This document shows positions 1 to 8,271 of a DNA stretch of 64,000 nt, in pieces. Within the stretch, counting starts at the first letter, position 1, and the number at the start of each line of letters is the position of its first letter. A model generated the notes under the pieces. The model saw nothing but the letters and a program-made list of their open reading frames with translations. It made no database searches and had not been told where the DNA came from. The stretch covers positions 1,940-65,939 of the forward strand of contig NZ_JAGMUL010000145.1 of NCBI RefSeq assembly GCF_019049285.1, read 5' to 3'. The translations under genes and the position numbers were made by a program. The DNA is from Streptomyces sp. AC550_RSS872. Its GTDB lineage: Bacteria; Actinomycetota; Actinomycetes; Streptomycetales; Streptomycetaceae.

Positions 1-167
1 CGACGACATCCCCGCAGCCCCGCGGTGCACGGCGTCCCACGATCTCCTACCCACCGACCGTGGTGGCGCAGTACGCCCCGACGACCTTCACCCTCGGTGT
101 CGATCGATGCGAAGCAGCCCCTCCGGTGACCATGACGGCGTCGATCGGGCCGGGGAATCCGCTGTCC

Positions 168-860
168 TCACACACTGAGCGCGGTCCGTACGGTCTGCTC
201 GGCCTCCACCCCTCCCGCTCCCGAGGAGGTGACGCGTCCCGCTTCCAGTACGTAGTAGTGCTGGGCGGCCCGCATGGCGAAGCCCACGTGCTGCTCGACG
301 AGCAGCACGGACAGTCCGCCCCGGCGGGCGAGGGCCAGGATCGTCTCCTCGATCTCGGCGACGACGGACGGCTGGATGCCCTCAGTCGGCTCATCAAGCA
401 GGAGCAGCCTCGGCCGGGTGATGAGGGCGCGGGCGATGGCGAGTTGCTGGCGCTGGCCGCCGGAGAGGAGTCCGGCGCGGCGGCCGGACAGTTCCCGCAG
501 GGCGGGGAAGAGGTCCAGGGCTTCGGCGACGGCCTCCTTGCCGTCGGGGCGGCCGTCGGCGACGAGTTGGAGGTTCTCTGCGGTGGTGAGGTGCGGGAAG
601 GACTGCTGGCCCTGCGGCACGTACGCCATGCCGCGGGCCACCCGCTGGTGCGGGGCGAGGCGGGTGATGTCCTCGCCGTCCAGCAGGACGCTCCCACTGG
701 TCGGCTTGAGCAGGCCCATGGCGGCGCGCAGCAGGGTGCTCTTGCCGGCGCCGTTGTGGCCGAGGACGGCCGCGACGCCGTCCTCGGGGACCGAGACGGT
801 CACTCCGTGCAGCACGGTGGTGCGGTCGTAGCCGGCCCGGACGGTGGTGATCTCCAGCAT
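168..860 (-). CDS. urtE: Urea ABC transporter ATP-binding subunit UrtE
   Basis: This is one of two cytoplasmic ATPases that power urea import through the UrtBC channel. The 230-residue protein has a Walker A motif (GHNGAGKST near residue 36), the ABC signature LLSGGQRQQ, and a Walker B segment ending LLLDEPTEG. The LivF-like size and the motif spacing mark it as the E subunit. The start ATG at 860 lies just after the urtD stop, with 5 bases between the genes, as expected for the last gene of urtABCDE. An open frame continues upstream but lies inside urtD, so the start at MLEITTVRAG is preferred. A branched-chain amino-acid transporter is the main alternative; the five-gene order and nearby urease favour urea. 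Confidence 0.93.
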   Translation of the reverse strand: MLEITTVRAGYDRTTVLHGVTVSVPEDGVAAVLGHNGAGKSTLLRAAMGLLKPTSGSVLLDGEDITRLAPHQRVARGMAYVPQGQQSFPHLTTAENLQLVADGRPDGKEAVAEALDLFPALRELSGRRAGLLSGGQRQQLAIARALITRPRLLLLDEPTEGIQPSVVAEIEETILALARRGGLSVLLVEQHVGFAMRAAQHYYVLEAGRVTSSGAGGVEAEQTVRTALSV

Positions 861-865
861 GGGCG

Positions 866-1651
866 TCACGCCTCCTCGGCGACGGGCACGGGTGCGGGTG
901 CGGGGGCGGACTCTGGTTCGGAGGAGCGGCCGAGGTAGACCTCCTGGACCTTGGGGTCGGCCTGGACCTGGGCGACGGTGCCCTCGCTGAGCACCTTGCC
1001 GGCGTGCAGGACGCTGACGCTGCGGGCGAAGGAACGCATGAAGTCCATGTCGTGTTCGATGACGACGACCGTGCGGTCCTCGCTCACCCGCTGTAGCAGT
1101 GCGCCGGTGGCCTCGCGTTCGTCGTGGCTCATACCGGCGACGGGCTCGTCCAGCAGCAGCAGCTGTACGTCCTGGACGAGCAGCATGCCGATCTCCAGCC
1201 ACTGTTTCTGGCCGTGGGCCAGCGCGCCCGCGGGGCGGTCGTGCAGCTCGGTCAGGCCGGTTGTTTCCAGGGCCTTCATCACTGCCTCCGGTACGCCCTT
1301 GCGGCGGCGGAGCATCGTGAGCGGCCCGCGCGCGGCCCCCGCGGCGATGTCGAGGTTCTGCAGGACGGTCAGCGCCTCGAAGACCGTGGCCGTCTGGAAC
1401 GTCCGGCCGATGCCCAGACGGGCGATCCGGTGCACCGGCTTGCCGAGGAGTTCCTGGCCGCCGAAGCGGACCGAGCCGGTGGCCTTCGCCAGCCCGGTGA
1501 CCGCGTCGACCAGGGTGGTCTTCCCGGCGCCGTTCGGCCCGATGAGGAATCGCAGATCGCCGGGCCGGATGTCCAGATCCACTCCGTCGACGGCGGTGAA
1601 GCCGTCGAAGGTGACGCGCAGGTCGCGGATGGTCAGTCCCTCGCCGCTCAT
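866..1651 (-). CDS. urtD: Urea ABC transporter ATP-binding subunit UrtD
   Basis: The second ATPase of the urea importer, 261 residues and LivG-like. Visible motifs are Walker A (GPNGAGKTT), a signature region that is degenerate (ALAHGQKQW in place of LSGGQ), and Walker B (LLLLDEPVAGM). The AHGQKQWLEI variant is typical of UrtD. The ATG at 1651 overlaps the urtC stop in an ATGA, so translation is probably coupled. A short tacggg triplet repeat at 1664-1683 lies at the end of urtC, just before this start; it encodes the C-terminal Arg-Thr repeats of UrtC and has no obvious regulatory role. Confidence 0.93.
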   Translation of the reverse strand: MSGEGLTIRDLRVTFDGFTAVDGVDLDIRPGDLRFLIGPNGAGKTTLVDAVTGLAKATGSVRFGGQELLGKPVHRIARLGIGRTFQTATVFEALTVLQNLDIAAGAARGPLTMLRRRKGVPEAVMKALETTGLTELHDRPAGALAHGQKQWLEIGMLLVQDVQLLLLDEPVAGMSHDEREATGALLQRVSEDRTVVVIEHDMDFMRSFARSVSVLHAGKVLSEGTVAQVQADPKVQEVYLGRSSEPESAPAPAPVPVAEEA

Positions 1652-2784
1652 GCTGTCTCTCCTGTACGGGTACGGGTACGGCGGTTGCGGATGACGGACA
1701 GGAGCGATGCCAGGCCACCGGGCAGGAAGCCGACCGCCACGATGAACAGCAGCCCCTGCAAGTAGGTCCACGCCGCGGGGAAGGCGTCGGAGAGCGTGCT
1801 CTGTGCCCAGGCCACGGCGATCGCGCCGAGCACCGCGCCCACCAGCGAGGCCCGGCCGCCGACCGCGGCGCCGATGACGAAGCCGATGGACGGCACGATC
1901 CCGATCAGCGCGGGCGAGATGATCCCGACAGCGGGGACGAAGAGGGCGCCGGCCAGGCCGGCCATGCCCGCTGCCACGACGTAGGCGATGAGCTTGGCGT
2001 TGGCCGGGTTGTAGCCGAGGAAGCGGACCCGTTCCTCGGAGTCCCGTACGGCGATGAGGAGTTCGCCATAGCGGCTGACGAACAGCTGGCGGGCTACGGC
2101 CATCAACAGCAGCAGGACGGCGGCGATGATGAAGTACACCATCCGCTGGTTGACCGGGTCGTTGAGGTCGTAGCCGAAGAAGCCCTGGATGTCGGTGAGT
2201 CCGTTGGTGCCGCCGGTGGTGGCCTGCTGGCCGACCAGCCAGATGGCCAGAGCGGCGGCCAGTGCCTGGCTGAGGATCGCGAAGTACGCGCCCTTCACCC
2301 TGCGTTGGAAGATGAAGAAGCCGAGCAGCGCGGCGACCGCCATGGGCAGAAGGACGGTCGCGGCGAGTGCGAAGCCCGGGTTCTCGAAGGGCTTCCACCA
2401 CCAGGGCAGCGCGTCCGACGTGCCGTACAACTGCATGAAGTCGGGCAGTGAACCGGGGCCGCCGCCCGGGGCCGCGGCGGCATCGGCGAGCTTGAGGTGC
2501 ATGGCCATGGCGTAGCCGCCGAGGCCGAAGAAGACGCCCTGGCCGAGCACGAGCAGCCCGCCACGACCCCAGGCCAGGCTGACGCCGACGGCCACGATCG
2601 CGTAGCACAGGTACTTGGCGAGCAAGGAGAGCCGGAAGTCGGAGAGGACGAGCGGCGCGATGCCGAGGAGGAGTACGGCGCCGAGGGCGAAGCCGCCGGG
2701 CACCCGGAAGCGTTCCAGCGGGGATGCCGGCGGCTTCGTCACGGCCGGGGACGTCGTCGGAGAGGAGGAGGTCGTTGTCGTCAT
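1648..2784 (-). CDS. urtC: Urea ABC transporter permease UrtC
   Basis: The second membrane subunit of the importer, 378 residues and LivM-like. About 35 polar Ser/Thr/Pro residues precede the first of roughly ten hydrophobic segments. Family features include the segment beginning AWGRGGLLVLGQG and the GGTNGLTDIQ loop, which is the UrtC version of the LivM signature. The ATG at 2784 overlaps the urtB stop as ATGA, and the gene in turn overlaps urtD. The extreme C terminus is basic (RTRTRTG), consistent with a cytoplasmic tail. Confidence 0.93.
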   Translation of the reverse strand: MTTTTSSSPTTSPAVTKPPASPLERFRVPGGFALGAVLLLGIAPLVLSDFRLSLLAKYLCYAIVAVGVSLAWGRGGLLVLGQGVFFGLGGYAMAMHLKLADAAAAPGGGPGSLPDFMQLYGTSDALPWWWKPFENPGFALAATVLLPMAVAALLGFFIFQRRVKGAYFAILSQALAAALAIWLVGQQATTGGTNGLTDIQGFFGYDLNDPVNQRMVYFIIAAVLLLLMAVARQLFVSRYGELLIAVRDSEERVRFLGYNPANAKLIAYVVAAGMAGLAGALFVPAVGIISPALIGIVPSIGFVIGAAVGGRASLVGAVLGAIAVAWAQSTLSDAFPAAWTYLQGLLFIVAVGFLPGGLASLLSVIRNRRTRTRTGETA

Positions 2785-3668
2785 GCCAGGCTCCGGGTGC
2801 GCAGTGTGTACAGGCCCTGGGGACGCCACTGGAGGAAGGCGACGATCGCGACCAGCACCATCACCTTCGCGACGCTGACCGTCGTCGAGTACTCCAGCAC
2901 GGACTGGAGCACCCCGAGCACGAAGGCGGTGATCACGCTGCCCTTCAACTGCCCGATGCCGCCCACGACGACGACCAGGAAGGCGTCGACGATGTAGTTG
3001 GTGCCCGTCGTCGGACCGATCGGGCCGACCAGCGTGAGCGCGACACCGGCCACGCCCGCGAGGCCCGAGCCGATGAAGAACGTCAGCCGGTCGACCTGGC
3101 CGGTGGCGATTCCCGACACCTCGGCGAGGTCCCGGTTCTGTACGACGGCCCGGATGCGCCGGCCGAACGGCGTGAGCCGCAGGATCAGCGTGAGGGCGAG
3201 TACGCAGAGCAGGGCGAGACCGAGGATGAACAGCCGGCTGTTGGCGAGGGTGATGCCGCCGCCCACGGAGATGTTGCCGGTGAGCAGGTCCGGGGCGCGG
3301 GTCTGCACGTTGGGGGCGCCGAAGATGTCCCGGGCGAGCTGCTGGAGCATCAGGGAGACGCCCCAGGTGACCAGCAGGGTGTCCAGCGGCCGGGTGTACA
3401 GGCGCCGGATGAGCAGCCATTCCAGCAGCGCCCCCATGGCGCCGGCGACGAGGAAGGCCACGGGCAGCGCGACCAGCAGCGAGATCCCGGCGCCGCTGAT
3501 GGACTTCTGCAGGACGTACGTGGTGTAGGCGCCGGTCATGATGAACTCACCGTGCGCCATGTTGATCACGCCCATCTGACCGAAGGTCAGGGTCAGGCCG
3601 AGCGCGATGAGCAGGAGTACGGCACCGATGCTGATGCCGGTGAAGGACTGGTTGAGGATGACCGTCAT
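2781..3668 (-). CDS. urtB: Urea ABC transporter permease UrtB
   Basis: The first membrane subunit, 295 residues and LivH-like, with about eight hydrophobic helices. The INMAHGEF motif near residue 36 is the LivH/UrtB hallmark, and VVVVGGIGQLKG matches the conserved loop contacting the ATPases. The ATG at 3668 is the first start in frame, about 100 bases downstream of the urtA stop. That gap is the only sizeable one in the operon and may allow excess UrtA production, as is usual for binding proteins. Confidence 0.93.
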   Translation of the reverse strand: MTVILNQSFTGISIGAVLLLIALGLTLTFGQMGVINMAHGEFIMTGAYTTYVLQKSISGAGISLLVALPVAFLVAGAMGALLEWLLIRRLYTRPLDTLLVTWGVSLMLQQLARDIFGAPNVQTRAPDLLTGNISVGGGITLANSRLFILGLALLCVLALTLILRLTPFGRRIRAVVQNRDLAEVSGIATGQVDRLTFFIGSGLAGVAGVALTLVGPIGPTTGTNYIVDAFLVVVVGGIGQLKGSVITAFVLGVLQSVLEYSTTVSVAKVMVLVAIVAFLQWRPQGLYTLRTRSLA

Positions 3669-3767
3669 GGAGCGGCTCCGGGTCGGGGACGGGGTGCGGG
3701 CGACGGACGGGACCCGGCCCTGTGAGAAGGCCGGGTCCGCCCGGGAGGGCCGGGAGTCGGGCCGGGC

Positions 3768-5024
3768 TCAGGAGAGACCGGAGGCCCAGGAGTAGCCCTT
3801 GAGGTACGGGTCCGGCTTGATCGGCTTGCCCGAGTTCCAGACCTCGGTGATGAGTCCGTCCGCACCGACCTTGCCGATCCGGGCCGTCTTGTAGACGTGC
3901 TGGGTCGCGCCGTCCACGGTGACCTTGCCCTCGGGGGCGTCCAGGATGATGCCGTCCGCGGCGGCCTTGACCTTGGCGACGTCGAAGGAGCCGGCCTTCT
4001 CGACCATCTCCTTCCACAGGTAGACGGAGATGTAGGCGGCCTCCATCGGGTCGCTGGTCGGCTTGTCCTTGCCGTACGCGGCCTGGTACGCCGCCACGAA
4101 CTTGGTGTTCGCCGCGCCGGGCGTGGTCTCGTAGTAGTTCCACGCGGTCAACTGGTCCTGCAGGTACTGGGTACCGATGCTCTTGACCTCCTCCTCGGCG
4201 ATGGAGACCGACAGCACCGGCATGCTCTTCGCGGTCAGCCCCGAGGACTTGTACTCCTTGAAGAAGGCCACGTTGCTGTCGCCGTTGAGGGTGTTGAACA
4301 CGGCGTCCGCGCCGGAGTCCTTGACCTTGTTGACGATGGTGCCGAACTCCGTGGAGCCGAGCGGGGCGTAGTCCTCGCCCATCACCTGCATGCCGTTGGC
4401 CTTCGCGTACGCCCTGATGATCTTGTTGGCGGTGCGCGGGAAGACGTAGTCGCTGCCGACGAGGTAGAGCTTGGTCAGGCCCTGCTTCTTGAGGTAGTCC
4501 AGCGCGGGCACGATCTGCTGGTTGGTGGTCGCGCCGATGTAGAAGATGTACGGGGACTGCTCCAGGCCCTCGTACTGAACGGGGTAGAACAGCGGCGACT
4601 TGTAGCGCTCGAAGACCGGCTTGACGGCCTTGCGGCTGGCCGAGGTCCAGCAGCCGAAGGTGGCCGCGACCTTGTCGTCCGTGATCAGGGCCTCCGCCTT
4701 CTCCGCGAAGGTCGGCCAGTCAGAGGCACCGTCCTGGCTGATGGCCTTGAGCTTCTTGCCCAGCACACCGCCGGCGGCGTTGATCTCCTTGATGGCCAGC
4801 AGCAGCGAGTTGTGGACCGTCACCTCGCTGATGGCCATCGTGCCCGACAGCGAGTTCAGCAGACCCACCTTGACCGTGCTGCCGGAGGTGTCGGCCTTGG
4901 CCCCGGAGTCGTCGGTCGAGGTGCTGTCTCCGGTCTTGGCGCCACAGGCGCTGAGAGCGGCGGAGGCGCCGACGGCCGACATGCCGGCCAACAGACCGCG
5001 CCTGCTGATGCTGAACCCAGACAT
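3768..5024 (-). CDS. urtA: Urea-binding lipoprotein UrtA
   Basis: The extracytoplasmic solute receptor that delivers urea to UrtBC. The 418-residue protein starts with a signal peptide carrying both a twin-arginine patch (SRRGLLAG, residues 7-14) and a lipobox, LSAC, with Cys27 as the expected lipidation site, so it is probably a Tat-exported lipoprotein. The mature part is a Peripla_BP_6 fold of the FmdD/UrtA subgroup (LFYPVQYEGLEQSP and YVFPRTANK). The ATG at 5024 is chosen because AAGGAGG lies 6 bases upstream; the longer open frame extends into the regulatory region. It leads the operon. Confidence 0.95.
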   Translation of the reverse strand: MSGFSISRRGLLAGMSAVGASAALSACGAKTGDSTSTDDSGAKADTSGSTVKVGLLNSLSGTMAISEVTVHNSLLLAIKEINAAGGVLGKKLKAISQDGASDWPTFAEKAEALITDDKVAATFGCWTSASRKAVKPVFERYKSPLFYPVQYEGLEQSPYIFYIGATTNQQIVPALDYLKKQGLTKLYLVGSDYVFPRTANKIIRAYAKANGMQVMGEDYAPLGSTEFGTIVNKVKDSGADAVFNTLNGDSNVAFFKEYKSSGLTAKSMPVLSVSIAEEEVKSIGTQYLQDQLTAWNYYETTPGAANTKFVAAYQAAYGKDKPTSDPMEAAYISVYLWKEMVEKAGSFDVAKVKAAADGIILDAPEGKVTVDGATQHVYKTARIGKVGADGLITEVWNSGKPIKPDPYLKGYSWASGLS

Positions 5025-5192
5025 GCAAAACCTCCTTGCCCCGAAGGGCGATGCGAAAAGAGCTGAAGACCCTTGGGAGGGAATGGTGGGAGGCGCTTCA
5101 GAGGCGGCGGCGTTGGCACACGAATCCCCCAGCCGTTCCGGGATGGTGTCCGGGCTGGTTGCTGAAGTGCGTCCACAGCCTGCGAGGAAACT

Positions 5193-5230
5193 GTTTCCAC
5201 GGCGTTTCGGCGCAATTGAGAGATAGTTTC
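5193..5230 (-). promoter_or_regulatory. Putative GlnR operator upstream of urtA
   Basis: On the minus strand three GAAAC motifs occur at 5230-5226, 5208-5204 and 5197-5193. A fourth half-site-like TCAAT lies at 5219-5215, so all four fall on an exact 11-bp register with 6-bp spacers. The GlnR consensus in actinobacteria is gTnAc-n6-GaAAc repeated on the same phase. The overlapping 13-bp palindrome GGAAACTGTTTCC at 5186-5198 adds symmetry. The position, about 170-205 bases upstream of the urtA start, fits nitrogen control of urea uptake. Assignment to GlnR is inference. Confidence 0.5.
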
Positions 5231-5263
5231 CAGCGGAAATAAAAAGGCAGGAAAATAAGAGAA

Positions 5264-5307
5264 GCCGTCGCTGGAAGATGCGCACTTCAGGGCATCTCAG
5301 CGACGGC
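5264..5307 (-). terminator. Strong hairpin with T-rich tail upstream of urtA
   Basis: GCCGTCGCTG at 5264-5273 pairs perfectly with CAGCGACGGC at 5298-5307, and an inner AGATGC/GCATCT pair (5276-5281 and 5292-5297) extends the stem to 16 bp with a 2-base bulge and a 10-base loop. Reading on the minus strand, a T-rich stretch follows (5263 down to about 5237). This looks like an intrinsic terminator. It could stop transcription arriving from the binding-protein gene at 5856-6974, or act as an attenuator in a long urtA leader. Confidence 0.5.
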
Positions 5308-5349
5308 AATTAATGCTTCCTGACGGAAGGATCTATTTCCTGGCCACTC

Positions 5350-5380
5350 TTGTCAAGCCTGCGGTGGTCGACGGTAGGCT
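5350..5380 (+). promoter_or_regulatory. Possible promoter for the MarR gene
   Basis: TTGTCA (5350-5355) and TAGGCT (5375-5380) are separated by 19 bases and lie about 50 bases before the MarR start at 5429. The match to a vegetative-type Streptomyces promoter is only fair. Confidence 0.25.
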
Positions 5381-5428
5381 CCGGGCATCCCCGTCACGGG
5401 GAGCCGAGGATTCGAGCTGAGGAGTGCG

Positions 5429-5899
5429 ATGGCGAGGCGGCCCCAGGAACTGCTCCACCTGCTGACCCGGGCCGAGCGCCTCTCCGTACGCCGAGTCCAG
5501 TCCGTACTGGACGAGTTCGACTGCTCGGTGGAGGCATGGCGGGTACTGGACCTCCTCTCGGACGGGCAGGGACACAACATGACGGCCCTCGCCGACCACG
5601 CTTTCCTGCCGGCGCCGAGCCTGACCAAGCTGATCGACCAACTCGTCGACCAGAACCTGGTCTATCGCCGCATCGATCCCGCCGACCGGCGACGCATCCT
5701 GGCCCACCTCACCCCGCGGGGCATGCAGCGCTGGCAGCGGCTGGTCCGCGAAGTGCGAGCCGATTGGGCAGAGTTGGGGCCTCTCCTCGCGGAGGACGGC
5801 GCGGAGCGACTGCACGCGCTGCTGGACCGGCTGGCCGGGGCCTTGGAAGGCAGGGCTACAACAGGTCATGGGGAGCGCGCAGTTGGGCGAGCACGTTGA
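5429..5899 (+). CDS. MarR-family regulator (NhlD-like)
   Basis: A 156-residue winged-helix DNA-binding protein. The HTH and wing are visible at MTALADHAFLPAPSLTKLI followed by YRRIDPADRRRILAHLT, the usual MarR wing with a D-x-R-R-R core. A good ribosome site (TGAGGAG) precedes the ATG at 5429. The gene is divergent from urtA and convergent with the cytosolic substrate-binding protein gene, overlapping its 3' end by 44 bases. It is clearly paralogous to the MarR gene at 30468-30917, which also pairs with a binding protein. By analogy with Rhodococcus NhlD/NhlC, it probably responds to an amide or urea bound by the partner. Targets may include urtA. Confidence 0.85.
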   Translation: MARRPQELLHLLTRAERLSVRRVQSVLDEFDCSVEAWRVLDLLSDGQGHNMTALADHAFLPAPSLTKLIDQLVDQNLVYRRIDPADRRRILAHLTPRGMQRWQRLVREVRADWAELGPLLAEDGAERLHALLDRLAGALEGRATTGHGERAVGRAR

Positions 5900-6974
5900 A
5901 GTCGAGCCCGTCCGCCTCTGCCAGGTAGATGCGCTGGCGCACATGCCGGTCGTGGAGGCGGAGCAGCCCGCGCGGCCCTTCGTACCAGACCGCGTCGGCG
6001 GCGGCGCCGATCGCGGAGACGTCCAGGGTGCGGGCCCGTTCGATGAGCGCGGCCAGCAGGAGGACACCTTCGTAACAGGATTCACCGAGACTGCCCGGGG
6101 CGGGGGCCTCGATCCCGAACCGGGCGCCGTACCGGCCCTGGAAGTCCAGGGTGTCCTGGTTGGCCAGTGACGCGAAGAACCCGGCCGTGCTGAACAGGTC
6201 GCCGGTCGCCGCGGGTCCGCTGGCCATCAGCATGTTCTCGTCCATCAGCGTGCTCAGCCGCAGACACCGCTGGTCGAGCCCGGAGGCGGCGAAGGCCCGG
6301 TTGAAGCGGACCGCGTCGCTGCCGACCAACAGCATGAGCACGCCGTCCGCGTCCGCGTGCTCGATCTTCCGCAGTACGTCATGGAAGTCCTCGACGCCCA
6401 GCGGGAGGTACTCCTCGCCGCAGACCCGGCCCCGGCTTTCGCGCGCGTAGCGGCGGGCGGCTCGGGCGGTCCGCCGGGGCCACACATAGTTGTTGCCGAC
6501 GACGAACCAGCGACGGACGCCCCTCGCCTCGGTGAGGAGCCGCATCGCGGGCAGCAGTTGCCAGGCGGGGGTCTCGCTGGTCATGAAGACACCCTCGGTG
6601 TTTTCGCCGCCCTCGTACAAGGCCGTGTAGACGTACGGCACCCGGTGGGCGATCCGCGGCGCCACCGCCTGCCGGACCGACGAGATGTGCCAGCCGGTGA
6701 CACCCTGTACGACACCCGTCGTCACCAGGGCCTCGACGTCCCGCGCGACGCGCTGCGGGTCCGCGCCGCCGTCGACTTCCAGCAGCCGCAGTTCCTTGCC
6801 GAGCACGCCGCCCGCCTTGTTGATCTCCTCGGCGGCCAGTCGCGCGCACGCCTCGCAGGTGGGACCGAAGATTCCGGCAGGCCCCTGCATGGGGTACACG
6901 AGCGCGACGTTCAGAGTCGAATCGTCGGCCGTGACCCACTCGGGGGTGTGGAGACGCAGCTGCGGGCGGTGCAT
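5856..6974 (-). CDS. Cytosolic AmiC/NhlC-like substrate-binding sensor
   Basis: A 372-residue Peripla_BP_6 protein of the UrtA/AmiC group, with the family segments GPAGIFGPTCE, GWHISSVRQAVAPR and PYVYTALYEGGENT. It has no hydrophobic signal sequence or lipobox: the first 20 residues are MHRPQLRLHTPEWVTADDST. A cytoplasmic sensor role, as for AmiC, is therefore more likely than transport. The gene overlaps the convergent MarR gene by 44 bases, and a near twin lies at 29402-30484. Ligand specificity cannot be read from sequence; urea or short amides are suggested by the neighbours. Confidence 0.8.
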   Translation of the reverse strand: MHRPQLRLHTPEWVTADDSTLNVALVYPMQGPAGIFGPTCEACARLAAEEINKAGGVLGKELRLLEVDGGADPQRVARDVEALVTTGVVQGVTGWHISSVRQAVAPRIAHRVPYVYTALYEGGENTEGVFMTSETPAWQLLPAMRLLTEARGVRRWFVVGNNYVWPRRTARAARRYARESRGRVCGEEYLPLGVEDFHDVLRKIEHADADGVLMLLVGSDAVRFNRAFAASGLDQRCLRLSTLMDENMLMASGPAATGDLFSTAGFFASLANQDTLDFQGRYGARFGIEAPAPGSLGESCYEGVLLLAALIERARTLDVSAIGAAADAVWYEGPRGLLRLHDRHVRQRIYLAEADGLDFNVLAQLRAPHDLL

Positions 6975-7119
6975 GGCCTCATGATTGCCTCACCACCCCC
7001 GGTGCCCAAGCGGCGGCCCGGATCGAGACCGTTTTGTAGAGATGGGCGAGGTCGCCGCACAGGCCCAGGGTGCCCAGGGGAACAGCAGCCATGGAGAAGG
7101 TGCGGCCGACGCCCGGAGG

Positions 7120-8271
7120 TCAGGGCTGGGAGACGAGATGCGGGCTCTCACGGACGCCGAGCGAGTCCGCGACAGCCTGCAGGTAACCCGGAACCCGTAA
7201 CAGGAAGGCGTCGTGTCCTGCTTCCGACGTCCCGTCACGGTGGTGGGTCAGCGGCACACCGAGCTCCGACAGACGCGCCGCCAGGTACTCGGTGTCCGCC
7301 GCCCCGAAGAGCCGGTCCGACTCGAAGCTGAACAACTGGACCGTGGGGGCACGGCCTGCCGCCCGGACAGCCGCGGGGCGGTCGAAGGCGTCGTAGCGGT
7401 CCATGGCCGCCGTGAGCCGCAGATAGCTGTTGGCGTCGAACCGGGCCACGAAGGTGCGAGCCTGGTGTTCGAGGTAGCGCTCCACGGCGTAGGGGCCGTG
7501 GGCCGGGCTTCCCGCGGTCGCGGCAGGCTGGCGTCGGCGTCCGAACTTGGTGTCCAGCGAGTCGGAGGACATGTAGGTCAGATGAGCGATCATCCTGGCA
7601 ACGCCGAGGCCCTCCAGGGGACCGCGGGCACCTGGCTCCTCGGTGTAGCGGCCGTCGGCGAAGTGCGGGTCGGCACGGATGGCCGCACGTCCCGCGGCGT
7701 GGGCGGCGAGTCCGTCCGCGGACAGCCGGGCCCCGGTGGCGATGAGCAGGAACTGCCGCGCGTCACCGGGGTGGCGCAGCAGCCACTCCAGGGCCTGCAT
7801 GCCGCCGAGTGATCCGCCCACCACGGCGCGCAGCCCGGTGCTGCCCAGATGGCTCAGCAGACGCCGGTGGACGGTCACCATGTCGCCCACCGCGATGTCG
7901 GGGAAGTCCGCGGCAAGGGCACGGCCCGTGGGCCCCGGGCTACAGGGCCCGGTGGTGCCCGCGCAGCCTCCCAGGACGTTGGCGCAGACGACGTGCAGGT
8001 GGTTCGTGTCGATCGGGCGCCCGGGGCCGACCATCTCCTCCCACCAGCCAGGGAGGTCGTCGGGGCTGTGCCGGGCGACATGGGAGGTGCCGGTGAGGGC
8101 GTGGCACACGAACACGGTGTTCGGACGTTCCGGGTCGGGGCGGCCGTACTCCTCGTAGGCGACCCGGATGCGGGAGAGGGTGCCACCCGCCTCCAGCCGC
8201 AGCGGCTGCTCCGCAGGGAACAGCACAGCGGTCCGCAGATGGCGGCTGACCGAGGCGGGGAATGTGCTCAT
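7120..8271 (-). CDS. metX: Homoserine O-acetyltransferase MetX
   Basis: Transfers an acyl group to the hydroxyl of homoserine, giving O-acetylhomoserine. The 383-residue alpha/beta-hydrolase shows the nucleophile elbow GGSLGGMQALEW, the family segment NVLGGCAGTTGP and the C-terminal catalytic His in SEAGHDAFLL. The ATG at 8271 overlaps the upstream amidase stop (ATGA). It is the last gene of the long minus-strand cluster. It carries a TTA leucine codon at 7198-7200 (residue 358), so full expression should depend on the bldA tRNA. With the MetY-like enzyme upstream it forms the classic acylation-substitution pair, but in this setting it may serve a specialised product rather than methionine. 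Confidence 0.9.
   Translation of the reverse strand: MSTFPASVSRHLRTAVLFPAEQPLRLEAGGTLSRIRVAYEEYGRPDPERPNTVFVCHALTGTSHVARHSPDDLPGWWEEMVGPGRPIDTNHLHVVCANVLGGCAGTTGPCSPGPTGRALAADFPDIAVGDMVTVHRRLLSHLGSTGLRAVVGGSLGGMQALEWLLRHPGDARQFLLIATGARLSADGLAAHAAGRAAIRADPHFADGRYTEEPGARGPLEGLGVARMIAHLTYMSSDSLDTKFGRRRQPAATAGSPAHGPYAVERYLEHQARTFVARFDANSYLRLTAAMDRYDAFDRPAAVRAAGRAPTVQLFSFESDRLFGAADTEYLAARLSELGVPLTHHRDGTSEAGHDAFLLRVPGYLQAVADSLGVRESPHLVSQP

Noticed and set aside
1..167. A gene at the left edge
   Set aside because: No frame shows conserved features; too short to judge.
60..938. A plus-strand frame over urtE
   Set aside because: Opposite a conserved ATPase; no family features.
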